This document shows positions 47,654 to 57,669 of a DNA stretch of 64,000 bases, in pieces. The notes beneath the pieces were generated by a model. The model was not told the DNA's origin. It made no database searches and saw only the letters and a list, made by a program, of their open reading frames with translations. The stretch's first letter is position 1, and each line of letters starts with the position of its first letter. The position numbers and the translations under genes are program-made. Origin of the DNA: Echinicola pacifica DSM 19836. Its GTDB lineage: Bacteria; Bacteroidota; Bacteroidia; Cytophagales; Cyclobacteriaceae. The stretch is taken from NCBI RefSeq assembly GCF_000373245.1, contig NZ_KB890758.1, positions 60,855 through 124,854 of the forward strand, read 5' to 3'.

Positions 47654-49147
47654 TTAATTTCTATACCCTGGATTTTGGGTGATTTTGGAATTTAAGCTAA
47701 TGGTGCTAAGTGAAATAGGCCATAGCTTCAGGAATTGATCATTCGGTCTATTCTGTAAGGAAGGCACCTGAGCAAAGGCCTGATCAAAGCGCAGCAAGTC
47801 CCACCATCTTTTCCCTTCAAAAGCCAATTCCAGCAGTCGTTCTTCGAGGATTGCTTCATCATTGGCTTCCTGCTCCATATCCACAAATCGATGGGCCTCA
47901 AAATCTTCCCCGTAAGCTCGCAGCCTTACCTTATTCATCTCCTCTGAAGGATCCTGTCCCAAGGCATTTTTGGCCTCGGCAATCATCAGGAGAAGGTCTG
48001 CATATCGGTATAGGACCACATCGTCAAGGAATCTCCTCCCTGAAGGATCTAAATATCCACGAAATTTGGTTACCACATGAGCATAAGGCACCATCTGTCC
48101 CTGTTCATTTGGAATAGTGATACTTAAGTAGGTCGCATCCTTGCGCTGGTCAGTAGCCGAAAAAGCTGAGGTAATCACTGGAGAAGGCCCCCAGCGGTTG
48201 AGACCTCCACCTTCACCTAATTTCTCAAGTACTACAGGATCCGCATTGGCCGGAATCTGATCATCGCGCATATACATATCGCTATTATAATTGGTACCTG
48301 ACTCAAGGTCCATAAAATGTACGGCCATCAAAATCTCATTATTTCCCTTATGGTCATAGCGAAAGATATCGTCATAGTTTACCTGCAAGGAAAGGTCGGG
48401 TACTTCTGCGGCTTGAAGTGCTTCTAAGGCAGTTTGGATATCCGCATTTCCTCCTCCCATCTGCTTAGCAGTCCATAGGAAGACATCTCCTTTGAGTGCA
48501 TTAGCAGCGGGTTTGCTCCAGGTAGCCTTGGCGGCAGATAGGTTATTGTCAGGGTATAAGGACAGCGCAGAATTCAAATCCTCCTTGACCTGAGCAAAGA
48601 TATCCTCTACTGTATCTCTAGTCCGGAAGGTGGTTTCTGCATCATAGCCTTCCGTAGGGAGAGTCACCAGTGGCACCCCACCCCAGGTTTTGGCCATGGT
48701 AAAGTACACAAAGGCACGCATGGTATAGGCCTCCGCTAGAATTGCATTTTTTTCCTCTTCATGGGTGAAGGTGATTTCCGGAACATACTTGATAAGGAGA
48801 TTGGCATCATGGATGACCGTGTACATTCGCAGCCAGGTGGGCCCGGCAAAATTAGGATCTATAGTATTCTCAAAATACCGCTCTAAACCCTGAGAGGCCT
48901 GCAGCCCATAAGTCAGTGTACCACTTCTACTCTCACCCCAGGTAAAGAGGTCAGTCGCCGCCTGATCCCGAAATCTCACATACATTCCGTTGGCAGCGCC
49001 CTTGGCATTGTCCTCCGTGGTCCAGAACCCTGCCACGGTGATATCACTCGTGGGGTTCAGTTTTAGGTTTTCTGTACAGGAGCTTATGGGCAATAGCAAG
49101 GTCAAACATGCTGCAGCTTGCGCTATTTTATTTTTTATAATTTTCAT
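47654..49147 (-). CDS. SusD/RagB-family glycan-binding outer-membrane lipoprotein (sialic-acid locus)
   Basis: Surface lipoprotein that caps the SusC channel and binds the glycan. 497 residues from ATG 49147 (MKIIKNK), whose signal peptide ends in lipobox PISSC. An upstream in-frame ATG at 49177 would overlap the SusC stop and place a polar leader before the signal peptide, so it is less likely. SusD marks: an N-terminal TPR-rich helical part (FWTTEDNAKGAANGMYVRF, AILAEAYTMRAFVYFTM) and the C-terminal domain with LYRYADLLLMIAEAKNALG, then ERLLELAFEGKRWWDLLRF. The usual length is 500-600. It follows SusC directly. Confidence 0.93.
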   Translation of the reverse strand: MKIIKNKIAQAAACLTLLLPISSCTENLKLNPTSDITVAGFWTTEDNAKGAANGMYVRFRDQAATDLFTWGESRSGTLTYGLQASQGLERYFENTIDPNFAGPTWLRMYTVIHDANLLIKYVPEITFTHEEEKNAILAEAYTMRAFVYFTMAKTWGGVPLVTLPTEGYDAETTFRTRDTVEDIFAQVKEDLNSALSLYPDNNLSAAKATWSKPAANALKGDVFLWTAKQMGGGNADIQTALEALQAAEVPDLSLQVNYDDIFRYDHKGNNEILMAVHFMDLESGTNYNSDMYMRDDQIPANADPVVLEKLGEGGGLNRWGPSPVITSAFSATDQRKDATYLSITIPNEQGQMVPYAHVVTKFRGYLDPSGRRFLDDVVLYRYADLLLMIAEAKNALGQDPSEEMNKVRLRAYGEDFEAHRFVDMEQEANDEAILEERLLELAFEGKRWWDLLRFDQAFAQVPSLQNRPNDQFLKLWPISLSTISLNSKITQNPGYRN

Positions 49148-49163
49148 GGTTTTTAGATTTGGG

Positions 49164-52100
49164 TTAGAAGTTGACATTCACTCCAAACAGGAAGTTTCTT
49201 GCAATCGGATACCTTCCGGAATCTGTTCCTCCCTCTTCGGGGTTCAGCCCTGTATATTGGGTGAAATAAAATAAGTTGGACCCGGTAAAGTAGGTTCTCA
49301 CATTTGCAATTTTCAGTGCGCTCACCCATTTCTTAGGAAGGTTATAGCTCAAGGTCACTTCCCGAATGGCGAGGTAATCTCCCTTCTCGTAATAGTAGGT
49401 ATTGCCGCGGAAGGAGTTATTTTGCGAGAGCTGATCCGCCCAATAATACCTAGGAATCTGGGTCATGTCTCCCTGATTTTGCCATGAAGTGGTGGTCTCT
49501 TGTAATATCCCGATATCACCTTGATACTGACCATTAAACCTAGCTCTTGTCTCATGATAGATGGTGTGGCCGAGGGCAAAATCTGTTCGAAGGGTTAAAG
49601 AAAGGCTCTTATAATTCAGGGTATTGGTAAATCCGCCAGTCCATTTGGGGTATATATTCCCTGCATACACTCTATCTCTGCTATCTATGGAATCATTCTT
49701 ATCCAAATCTGCCCAGTTTACATCGCCGCCAAACTTACTTTTGTCTGTGCCTGGCACCAAGGCATCATATGCCCCTTCTGCGGCTTCCTGGTCCGTGGCA
49801 TATACACCTAGCTGCTGATAGGCAAACATATCTCCCAGCTGCCCACCTTCTTGAAGTCCACCTTTCCAGACATAGATCCCTAGTCCCTGGTCATAGACAA
49901 AGATGCCTCCGATGCGGTTGTTATCATTGTCATTTTCGGGTAGCTCCACCACCGTATTGATATTATAGGAAGCATTGGCCGAGACATTCCAGCCGAACTT
50001 TTGGCCTTGTATGACACTGGCTGTCACTTCCATTTCCACCCCTTCATTACGTAATGAACCCAGATTAGTCAATATACTATTGAAGCCTGTGGACTGCGGC
50101 AGCTCCAGGCTGGTCAGCAAATTATCCGTTAACCGATTATAATAATCCGCTATTACCGTCACTCGGCTATCAAACAGCCCTAAATCCATTCCTATATCAA
50201 AAGTACCAGAACGCTCCCATTGTAAATCCTGGTTGGCCATTCGGTTGTTTTGGATCGCAGCCTGATCATTATACCTGTTTCCTACTGAGTATAATCCCTG
50301 AGCGTGGAAATCCGACAAATTCCCGATATTCCCATTCACCCCATAGGAGGCTCGAAGCTTAAGCGAGGTGATGTCTTCGGGCATATTTCCCCAAAAATCC
50401 TCTCTATGTAAGTTCCACCCTGCTGACAGACCTGGGAAAAATCCCCAATAATTATTAGAACCTAAGCTAGACGCTCCATCATATCTCGTGGTGAAGGAAA
50501 AGAGGTATTTCTTATCAAAATCATAATTCACCCTACCAAAATATCCGACAATCACCTGCTGACTCAGCGAGCTGCTCACCGAGGTGGGCTCAGAGGAGGC
50601 ATTCAGCGTAGGGATAAGATCCGAGGCCGCTCCTCTTCCTGAAGCGCTTGCACTATAACTCTTCCGATCATAATAAGATCCACCCACCTTAAACTGCAGG
50701 TTATGCTGCCCTATATACTTCTGGTAGCTGAACACCCCGTCAAACTGCTTCTGCCAATAAATGGAGTTGGAAGCAGAAGCATCGCGAGAATCGATAAATT
50801 GCGTGGGGGTATTATAGTAGGATTTCTGAAAACTGTTTGTTGTCCCTTGCACAAAATAGAGGGAAGCCATAGGCTCAAAGGTGAAATCCTTAAAGATTTC
50901 CCAGTTTGCTCCACCAGACAGGGTGATTCGATTTGTCGCATTGAGTGCGTCGATTCTGTTCAGGTGATAAAGGGGATTTCCTTGTGTTTTGTTTTGGCCG
51001 GAGGCCAGAGTACCATCCTCGTAATATAGCTTGGCAGTTGGTGGTAATCCTAATGCTCTTTGGAACAACTGATTTTCACTAAACACCTGACTATTGGAGC
51101 TGGAGGTAAAATTCATTCTGCCATATACCCCCAGCTTGTCATTGACTTGGATATCGCCATTCATTCGGGTGGTAAACCTCTTAAAGTCGGTATTGATAGC
51201 GACCCCTTTGTTGTCTAGGTACCCAACGCCAAGATCGTATCTGGCTTTTTCGGATCCTCCACTTATATTGATATAGTGGTTTTGGCTCACGGCAGTCCTG
51301 AATAGCACATCTTGCCAATCCGTATCAGAAAACAAAATAGTCTTGCTGGGGTCCGCTGGATCGGGCATCTGCTGCCATCCTTCGTTGAGCTTATGTTCAT
51401 TTTCCGGGCTGAGGTATTGAGGAGAAAAAGCCGTGCTATTGGTCAGGTCATTGCCGGTCCCAAAGCCGCTGGCCAGATTTAGCCTAAACAGGTGGTCAGG
51501 ATGCTTTTCGCCCGTGGCCAATATGCCTTTTCTATTGAAATAAATATAATCACGGGCAGAACCCATATCGTACCTGTTCCAGAGTTCTGAGGCTCCAATA
51601 TTAAAACGATAGGTAACCAGGGTTTTGCCTACTTTGCCAGTTTTGGTGGTGATGATCACCACGCCATTAGCACCTCTGGCCCCATAGATAGCTGTTGCTG
51701 CGGCGTCCTTTAGCACCTGCAGGGATTCTATATCATCTGCATTGACGTCATCCATATTATTTCTGATGACCCCGTCGATGATGTATAAGGGCTGTGCACC
51801 ATCTGGATTATTGATGGAAGTCCCTCCCCGAACGATAATCCTCGGCGCGGCTCCCGGCTGACCTGTGGTAGTCTGCACCCGAACCCCCGACACGGTACCC
51901 TTCAGGGCCGAAGCGGCATTTGCAAAAGGCACATTTTCCAATACCTTATTATCCAGCTTAGCCACTGAGGAGGTGAGCGTTTCCCGCGACTGCTCACCAT
52001 AGCCGATCACCACGATCTCATCCAGCTGCTTGGAGTCCAGCTTTAGGCTCACCTCCAGTTTGGATTCATTACTTAGCGGGATCTTTTGGCTAGTATATCC

Positions 52101-52337
52101 GATATAACTAAACACTAATACGTCTCCAGCCTGAGCTTGCAGGGTGAAGTTCCCTTCCAAGTCCGTAACTGTCCCTTTATTTTTTCCTTCGATGAGGATA
52201 TTTACTCCGGGGATTGTCTCCCCTGAGTTGGAGTCTGAGACCGTTCCTGAGATACTTCTCTCTTGAGCCATAAGTCCTGTAGAGGAAAGCACGAGGAGTA
52301 GCATCAGAAAGGCTTTAATGTAATTGTTCCAATACAT
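49164..52337 (-). CDS. SusC/RagA-family TonB-dependent outer-membrane transporter (sialic-acid locus)
   Basis: Outer-membrane porin importing a glycan or free sialic acid with TonB energy. The 1057 residues have a signal peptide (1-24, ending LMAQ), then a carboxypeptidase-D-like domain (about 27-105, ISGTVSDSNSGETIPGVNI), then the plug with LDEIVVIGYGEQ and the SusC hallmark IYGARGANGVVIITTK near 218, and a 22-strand barrel ending in an aromatic residue (VNF). It has no STN domain, so it does not signal through an anti-sigma factor; regulation is left to the divergent hybrid two-component protein. First gene of the leftward operon. Confidence 0.94.
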   Translation of the reverse strand: MYWNNYIKAFLMLLLVLSSTGLMAQERSISGTVSDSNSGETIPGVNILIEGKNKGTVTDLEGNFTLQAQAGDVLVFSYIGYTSQKIPLSNESKLEVSLKLDSKQLDEIVVIGYGEQSRETLTSSVAKLDNKVLENVPFANAASALKGTVSGVRVQTTTGQPGAAPRIIVRGGTSINNPDGAQPLYIIDGVIRNNMDDVNADDIESLQVLKDAAATAIYGARGANGVVIITTKTGKVGKTLVTYRFNIGASELWNRYDMGSARDYIYFNRKGILATGEKHPDHLFRLNLASGFGTGNDLTNSTAFSPQYLSPENEHKLNEGWQQMPDPADPSKTILFSDTDWQDVLFRTAVSQNHYINISGGSEKARYDLGVGYLDNKGVAINTDFKRFTTRMNGDIQVNDKLGVYGRMNFTSSSNSQVFSENQLFQRALGLPPTAKLYYEDGTLASGQNKTQGNPLYHLNRIDALNATNRITLSGGANWEIFKDFTFEPMASLYFVQGTTNSFQKSYYNTPTQFIDSRDASASNSIYWQKQFDGVFSYQKYIGQHNLQFKVGGSYYDRKSYSASASGRGAASDLIPTLNASSEPTSVSSSLSQQVIVGYFGRVNYDFDKKYLFSFTTRYDGASSLGSNNYWGFFPGLSAGWNLHREDFWGNMPEDITSLKLRASYGVNGNIGNLSDFHAQGLYSVGNRYNDQAAIQNNRMANQDLQWERSGTFDIGMDLGLFDSRVTVIADYYNRLTDNLLTSLELPQSTGFNSILTNLGSLRNEGVEMEVTASVIQGQKFGWNVSANASYNINTVVELPENDNDNNRIGGIFVYDQGLGIYVWKGGLQEGGQLGDMFAYQQLGVYATDQEAAEGAYDALVPGTDKSKFGGDVNWADLDKNDSIDSRDRVYAGNIYPKWTGGFTNTLNYKSLSLTLRTDFALGHTIYHETRARFNGQYQGDIGILQETTTSWQNQGDMTQIPRYYWADQLSQNNSFRGNTYYYEKGDYLAIREVTLSYNLPKKWVSALKIANVRTYFTGSNLFYFTQYTGLNPEEGGTDSGRYPIARNFLFGVNVNF

Positions 52338-52431
52338 ATTTTTTGGGTTTAAAATGGTGAAAATGATTAGATGATGATAATAAGACTCGATACGCTGTAC
52401 AGCTGAAGCGATAGACCAAGTGCTTACCTTA

Positions 52432-52439
52432 CAAAGCTA
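52432..52439 (-). promoter_or_regulatory. possible -7 box of the sialic-acid operon
   Basis: On the minus strand this reads TAGCTTTG, an exact TAnnTTTG. It would start transcription about 85-90 bases before the SusC ATG. No clean TTTG is found 19-21 bases upstream, so activation by the hybrid regulator may be needed. This interval (52338-52624) is the divergent control region shared with the regulator gene. Confidence 0.42.
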
Positions 52440-52624
52440 TATAGGCCTATTTCCAACTAGGTACAGTGGCGTTCGTAATAGGGGCAGAAAAGTCCGAGGG
52501 GGTGTAATATTGTTCAGAAATGGTACTACAATCGTCCATAGATGAGATTTTACTTTTCTATAAGGTGCGATTAGTCAGAGAAAAAATTTAGATTAGTCCT
52601 TCCATTAAGTGCCCTCCAGGAGTT

Positions 52625-55600
52625 ATGACAAAACCGTATTTCATTTCCTATTTACTATTAATATTGCTATTGAAATGTTCTGCAATCATGGCTCAGGGCA
52701 CGGGTCATCCATTTTATAAATTTACCCATTATACCTCCCAGGATGGGCTTCCCCAAAACTCCATCCTGGCCATCTTGCAGGACCAGAAGGGCTATATGTG
52801 GTTCGGGACAGATGATGGTTTGGCCCGATTCGACGGCTACCAATTCACCGTATATAAGCATCAATACAACAAGCCCAATAGCCTCAGCAATAATGTCATC
52901 AGGGGCTTGGCCCAGGATAGAAATGGCTATATATGGATCAGCTCAGAGGGTGGAGGAATCACTATTTTTGATCCAAGCACCTCTTCCTTCCACTCCCTGC
53001 TAAGCCCACAACTAATCGACTCCAAAAAAACTGGCCAATTGCTTCTGGACCATCTTGGTAACTTATGGATCAGCACACTGACAGATGGGATCTTCAAGGT
53101 GGAGATGGAGGAGCTCAGCAGCCCCAGCAGTCCCGAAGAATACCTCTCCAGCCTAAGCATCAGCCACTTCACCAAGGCCAATTCGGGTTTGGCAGACAAT
53201 AAGATTTGGCAGGTATTCGAGGATAGTGGGCACCAGCTATGGATCGGAACTTACGATCAGGGAGCTCAGATTTTTGATCCGATTTCTGAGGAATTCAAGG
53301 CGGTAAACCTTCCCCAATCGGGGCGGCCCATCCGCTCGGTAAAGTCATTTTATGAAGATCATCAACAGACCCTATGGCTTGGAACCGAAAACCAGGGGCT
53401 ATTCTATTTGCCCAAGGGCAAAAGCATTTTTCTTCCCTTCGGTCTTAAGTCTGACCGCCAAGGAGAAAAAAATATCACCAGCATATTACAGGATCAGCAG
53501 AGCAATATCTGGATCGGCACCCTGGGCAGTGGCGTCTATGTGCACGAGCTCAATACGGGTCAGACGTTTCACTATGATGACAATCCAAGTGATTCTTATA
53601 GCATCAATGGAAGGTCCGTATATTCCATGCTGGAGGATGGCGAGGGCAATATATGGATAGGAATGTATTCTGGAGCAGGACTAAATAAGATTAATCCCAC
53701 CGCCCAGCACTTCGAGCATTACCGCCCAAACATCAATGCGCCAGGAAGCTTATCCGGCAAGATGGTGAAGTCCATTCTCCTGGACCAGAATGAAAACCTA
53801 TGGGTCGGCATTTTCAATGATGGCCTAAACGTAAAGAGGGCTGGCAGAAGCCTGTTTGAGTCCATTCCTCTTTCTCCGCAGAGCAAAAAGGTAAGCACAA
53901 ATGTCCAGGTAATATTTGAAGACCAGCAGCAGCAGATCTGGATCGGTACCGATGGCGAGGGACTCTATCACTATTCCCCAAGCCGAAAGACCTATGAGGT
54001 GTACCGCCATGACGAAAAGGATACCAGCACACTGAGCAAGGATGAAATTTGGGCCATCGCCGAAGATGCTGGCGGCAGCTTATGGATAGGAATGGCCAAT
54101 GGTGGTGGGCTGAATAAATTCGATCCTAAAACAGGGAAATTCCAGCATTTCATGCATCGCCAAGATGATTTTGGCAGCCCCAGTTTCAATGATATCAGAG
54201 CCTTATTGGTGGATTCCAAAAACAGGTTGTGGATAGGAACCTATGGCGGTGGGCTAAATCGATATGATTTCGACACGCAGCGATTCACCTATTTCCAACA
54301 CCTGAGCTCCGACCCTTATAGCATTAGCCATGATATTATCACCTCCATTTTCGAAGATTCTAAAGGGACTATCTGGCTTGGGACTTTTGGTGGCGGGCTA
54401 AATAAACTGGATAGTAAAACGGGGAAATTTACCCATTTCAGAGAAAATGACGGCCTTCCAAGTGATGTCATCAAGGCTGTGCTGGAGGATGATAGCGGCC
54501 AATTATGGATAAGCACAGTAAGGGGGCTTTCGTCCTTTGACCCTGAATCGGAAACCTTCAAGAATTTCACCACCCAAGATGGGCTACAGTCCAACGAATT
54601 TAACCTGGGCTCTGCCTTCAAAGCGGCAAATGGCAAGATGTATTTTGGGGGAACCAATGGTTTCAACGCCTTCCTACCCCACCAGGTCAGCCTGCCAAAA
54701 AGCCCGCATAAACCCGAATTGACTAAGCTAAGGGTACTCAATCAACTCGTAAACCCTGGCGATACCATAGAAAACAAGGTGCTATTGCGCAAAAGTATCA
54801 GCTATACTGATGAACTAAAGCTCTATAGCGATCATAATAGCTTTGAGCTGGAGTTTAGCGGAATGGAGTTTAACCAGCAGGACAAAATCCTATATGCCTA
54901 TATGCTGGAGGGGTTTGACAAGGACTGGGTATATACCGATGCGACGAGGCGATATGCGGCCTATTCCAATCTAAAGGCGGGAGAATACACCTTCAAAGTA
55001 AAAAGCACCTCTGAAAATGGCCTTCAAAATTCTGAAGAACGCCAGCTAAAATTATTGATTTTGCCCCCCTGGTATCAAAGCAATCTGGCGCTGATTGCCT
55101 ATTTCTTATTTCTGATCCTCATGGCCTTCATTATTAAGTCGATCGTGGGTTTTAGAATTAAGATGAAAAACGACCTGCGCTTCGAGCGATTAGAAAAGCA
55201 AAAGCAGGAGGAAATCAACCAGCTAAAATTACGGTTTTTCACTAATATCTCCCATGAGCTAAGAACTCCCCTGATGCTGATCAAGGTGCCTTTGGAGCAA
55301 TTGCTCCGCCAAAAGGACCTTCCTCGACAGGTGTTCCAACAGCTTAATTCGATCCATAATAACGCCTCCCGCTTACTAAAGCTTATCAACCAGCTGCTCG
55401 AATTCAGAAAGCAGGAGACTGGCCATCTGAGGCTGTCGGTGCAGGAGAATAACCTACGCTCTTTTATCCAGAATGTCTTTACCTCCTTTGAAGCCATGGC
55501 CAATCAGGGCCATATCGACTTCCAGCTGGCCTTCGATGATGACCTGCCCGAAAGGCTGTGGTTTGATATGGATCAAATGGAGAAGGTCGCCTATAATTTA

Positions 55601-56839
55601 TGTTTCAATGCCTTTAAATTCACCCCTCAGGGCGGAAAAATCCGCATTGTGGTAAAAAACAGTGTATTTATCCAAGACAATAACCCGATTACCGGGGTGG
55701 AAATCAGCATTGAAGACAATGGGAAAGGCATACCTCTGGAGTATCAAGACCGGATATTTGAAAGATTTTTCCAGATAGAAGACAGCCAACATAATATGAA
55801 TGCGGGCACAGGCATAGGCTTATCTCTAAGCAAGAATATTGTGGAGTTTCACCATGGCAAGATCAGCATGACCAGTGTGCCTCATGTGCAGACCACCTTT
55901 ACGGTTTTCCTTCCTCTGGGAAAAGAGCAGTTTCAAGCTCATGATTTTAGGTCTCCCACTCATCCCAAAAACCTCCACCAATCTGCGCTGGACAAGGAAC
56001 TTACCAGTTTGGACATGCATATGCTTTCTTCGATAAATACCGCAGAAAATATAGATGCGGTGGATCCTCACCTCAAAAACAAGAAGTTGCTTTTGGTGGA
56101 AGACAATAAGGAACTATTAGCTCTTATGAAATCCACCTTACAAGCTCACTTCAATATACTGACAGCACAGGATGGCCAGGAAGGCTTCCTGACGGCACAG
56201 TCGCAAGCGCCGGACATTATCATCTCAGATGTGATGATGCCTATAATGGATGGCATAGAAATGTGCGTTCAGCTGAAAAAAGAACTTACCACCAGCCATA
56301 TCCCCGTGATCCTGTTGACTGCCCGCAGCAATTTTGATTATCAGCGAGAAGGGTACTCCTCCGGGGCGGATGACTACTTAAGCAAGCCTTTCCCCATGGA
56401 TCTGCTTATTGCTAAGGTGAGAAACTTACTCTATACACGTGAAAAACTAAAGGCGGCCTATAAAATAAAACCAGACCTTAGGCCTTCTGAAATCACCATA
56501 AGCTCGCCAGATGCTGAATTGATGGAAAGAGCCCTCCAGATCGTCGAAAATCATATGGACGATACCGACTTTGATATCCCTGTATTTGTAAAAGAAATGG
56601 GGATGAGTCGCACCATACTTTTTGACAAGATAAAAGCCATTACCGACTTTACCCCCAATGAGTTTATCCAAACAGTAAGGCTCAAAAGAGCCGCTCAGCT
56701 TTTACTTCAAAGTGACTACAAAATCGCCGAAATAAGCTATATGGTAGGCTTTAATAATCCGAAATACTTTAGCAAGTGTTTCCACAAACACTTTGGCCAT
56801 ACGCCAAGTAAATATGCTACTTCGAAATTCAAAACTTGA
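52625..56839 (+). CDS. hybrid two-component system regulator (HTCS)
   Basis: Single-protein sensor, kinase, receiver and DNA-binding regulator, 1404 residues, controlling the adjacent sialic-acid locus. Order: signal peptide (about 1-23, ending MAQ); fourteen or so Reg_prop propeller repeats of the IWIGTxGxGLxxxxP type over about 40-690; Y_Y_Y domain near 755-835; a membrane helix around 840-860; HisKA with phospho-acceptor His in NISHELRTPL (about 890); HATPase_c with GTGIGLSLSKNIVEFHHG; receiver with Asp in DIIISDVMMPIMDG; AraC-type helix-turn-helix at the C-terminus. Divergent from SusC, 287 bases apart. Ligand is inferred to be a sialylated sugar or sialic acid from context only. Confidence 0.94.
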   Translation: MTKPYFISYLLLILLLKCSAIMAQGTGHPFYKFTHYTSQDGLPQNSILAILQDQKGYMWFGTDDGLARFDGYQFTVYKHQYNKPNSLSNNVIRGLAQDRNGYIWISSEGGGITIFDPSTSSFHSLLSPQLIDSKKTGQLLLDHLGNLWISTLTDGIFKVEMEELSSPSSPEEYLSSLSISHFTKANSGLADNKIWQVFEDSGHQLWIGTYDQGAQIFDPISEEFKAVNLPQSGRPIRSVKSFYEDHQQTLWLGTENQGLFYLPKGKSIFLPFGLKSDRQGEKNITSILQDQQSNIWIGTLGSGVYVHELNTGQTFHYDDNPSDSYSINGRSVYSMLEDGEGNIWIGMYSGAGLNKINPTAQHFEHYRPNINAPGSLSGKMVKSILLDQNENLWVGIFNDGLNVKRAGRSLFESIPLSPQSKKVSTNVQVIFEDQQQQIWIGTDGEGLYHYSPSRKTYEVYRHDEKDTSTLSKDEIWAIAEDAGGSLWIGMANGGGLNKFDPKTGKFQHFMHRQDDFGSPSFNDIRALLVDSKNRLWIGTYGGGLNRYDFDTQRFTYFQHLSSDPYSISHDIITSIFEDSKGTIWLGTFGGGLNKLDSKTGKFTHFRENDGLPSDVIKAVLEDDSGQLWISTVRGLSSFDPESETFKNFTTQDGLQSNEFNLGSAFKAANGKMYFGGTNGFNAFLPHQVSLPKSPHKPELTKLRVLNQLVNPGDTIENKVLLRKSISYTDELKLYSDHNSFELEFSGMEFNQQDKILYAYMLEGFDKDWVYTDATRRYAAYSNLKAGEYTFKVKSTSENGLQNSEERQLKLLILPPWYQSNLALIAYFLFLILMAFIIKSIVGFRIKMKNDLRFERLEKQKQEEINQLKLRFFTNISHELRTPLMLIKVPLEQLLRQKDLPRQVFQQLNSIHNNASRLLKLINQLLEFRKQETGHLRLSVQENNLRSFIQNVFTSFEAMANQGHIDFQLAFDDDLPERLWFDMDQMEKVAYNLCFNAFKFTPQGGKIRIVVKNSVFIQDNNPITGVEISIEDNGKGIPLEYQDRIFERFFQIEDSQHNMNAGTGIGLSLSKNIVEFHHGKISMTSVPHVQTTFTVFLPLGKEQFQAHDFRSPTHPKNLHQSALDKELTSLDMHMLSSINTAENIDAVDPHLKNKKLLLVEDNKELLALMKSTLQAHFNILTAQDGQEGFLTAQSQAPDIIISDVMMPIMDGIEMCVQLKKELTTSHIPVILLTARSNFDYQREGYSSGADDYLSKPFPMDLLIAKVRNLLYTREKLKAAYKIKPDLRPSEITISSPDAELMERALQIVENHMDDTDFDIPVFVKEMGMSRTILFDKIKAITDFTPNEFIQTVRLKRAAQLLLQSDYKIAEISYMVGFNNPKYFSKCFHKHFGHTPSKYATSKFKT

Positions 56840-56944
56840 TTTCCCCTCCCAAAAAACACCTTATACTTCCTAAGTGCAGTATAAAAAGTGAAATCAACTT
56901 TTACCTTCAGGCCTCTATCCTCTACTGTGAATGTGGCATTTGCT

Positions 56945-57391
56945 CTATCTCTTATCAAAGGACAGCACATAGGCGACCATGGCCTGGGCATCTTCCTTGG
57001 GGAGCTTGGGATGGGCGCTCATGATGGGGTATCCCCAGGTACCAAAGCCTCCAGAGATTACCTTGCGCGCCAGCAGGTCGATATACACCGGATTTCGGGG
57101 ATACCTTCTGGCGATATCGCTGAAGGATGGCCCCTTACCCTCGCTTTCCTTTCGATGACAATCATAGCAGTCTGAATAGGAAATCAACACCTCCCCCCTT
57201 TGAATTAGCTCGGGCGCTAGTGGTTCATCCTCCCCGGGAATTATAATCACCTTTCTGGATTTTCCCGCCGATGCTGAATTTTCAGAATCCTCAGCTGGAC
57301 CTTGGCTACATGCCGTCAACAGCATTCCCGCCATTAGCGCCAAGCAAAAAACACTACCAGCGGAATGAAATAAAGCACTAAAAAAACGCAT
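56945..57391 (-). CDS. small c-type cytochrome, probable lipoprotein
   Basis: 148 residues from ATG 57391; a signal peptide ends in lipobox LLTAC (Cys near 33). The haem-binding CYDCH is followed by a typical one-haem cytochrome c domain ending in MVAYVLSFDKR. A methionine ligand candidate is in YPIMSAHPKLPKED. Electron transfer at the periplasmic or outer face is expected. Upstream 278 bases lies the SusD gene of the second locus, same strand, so it may be a trailing gene of that operon or independent. It converges with the regulator gene 105 bases away. Confidence 0.85.
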   Translation of the reverse strand: MRFFSALFHSAGSVFCLALMAGMLLTACSQGPAEDSENSASAGKSRKVIIIPGEDEPLAPELIQRGEVLISYSDCYDCHRKESEGKGPSFSDIARRYPRNPVYIDLLARKVISGGFGTWGYPIMSAHPKLPKEDAQAMVAYVLSFDKR

Positions 57392-57669
57392 AGAAGAATA
57401 TAAAAGCTCCAATAAATTATTTTGCCCCAAATATAATCAAATCTATTTCTCGCCACCAATGGCTATGCGCTAGTGCGAGGGACATTCTATGGTAAGCCCA
57501 AACAAAAAGCCCCACCAACTGAGGTTTCAGAAGAAACTCAGCTGATGAGGCGATTCACTATCCCAACTAAATTATTTAACCCATACAAGGTGCTCTATTT
57601 GCTGGCAGAAGGATATAATCAATGCTGCTCAGGTTATTAGCACCTTGCGTCTTTGCAGACAATGGATCT

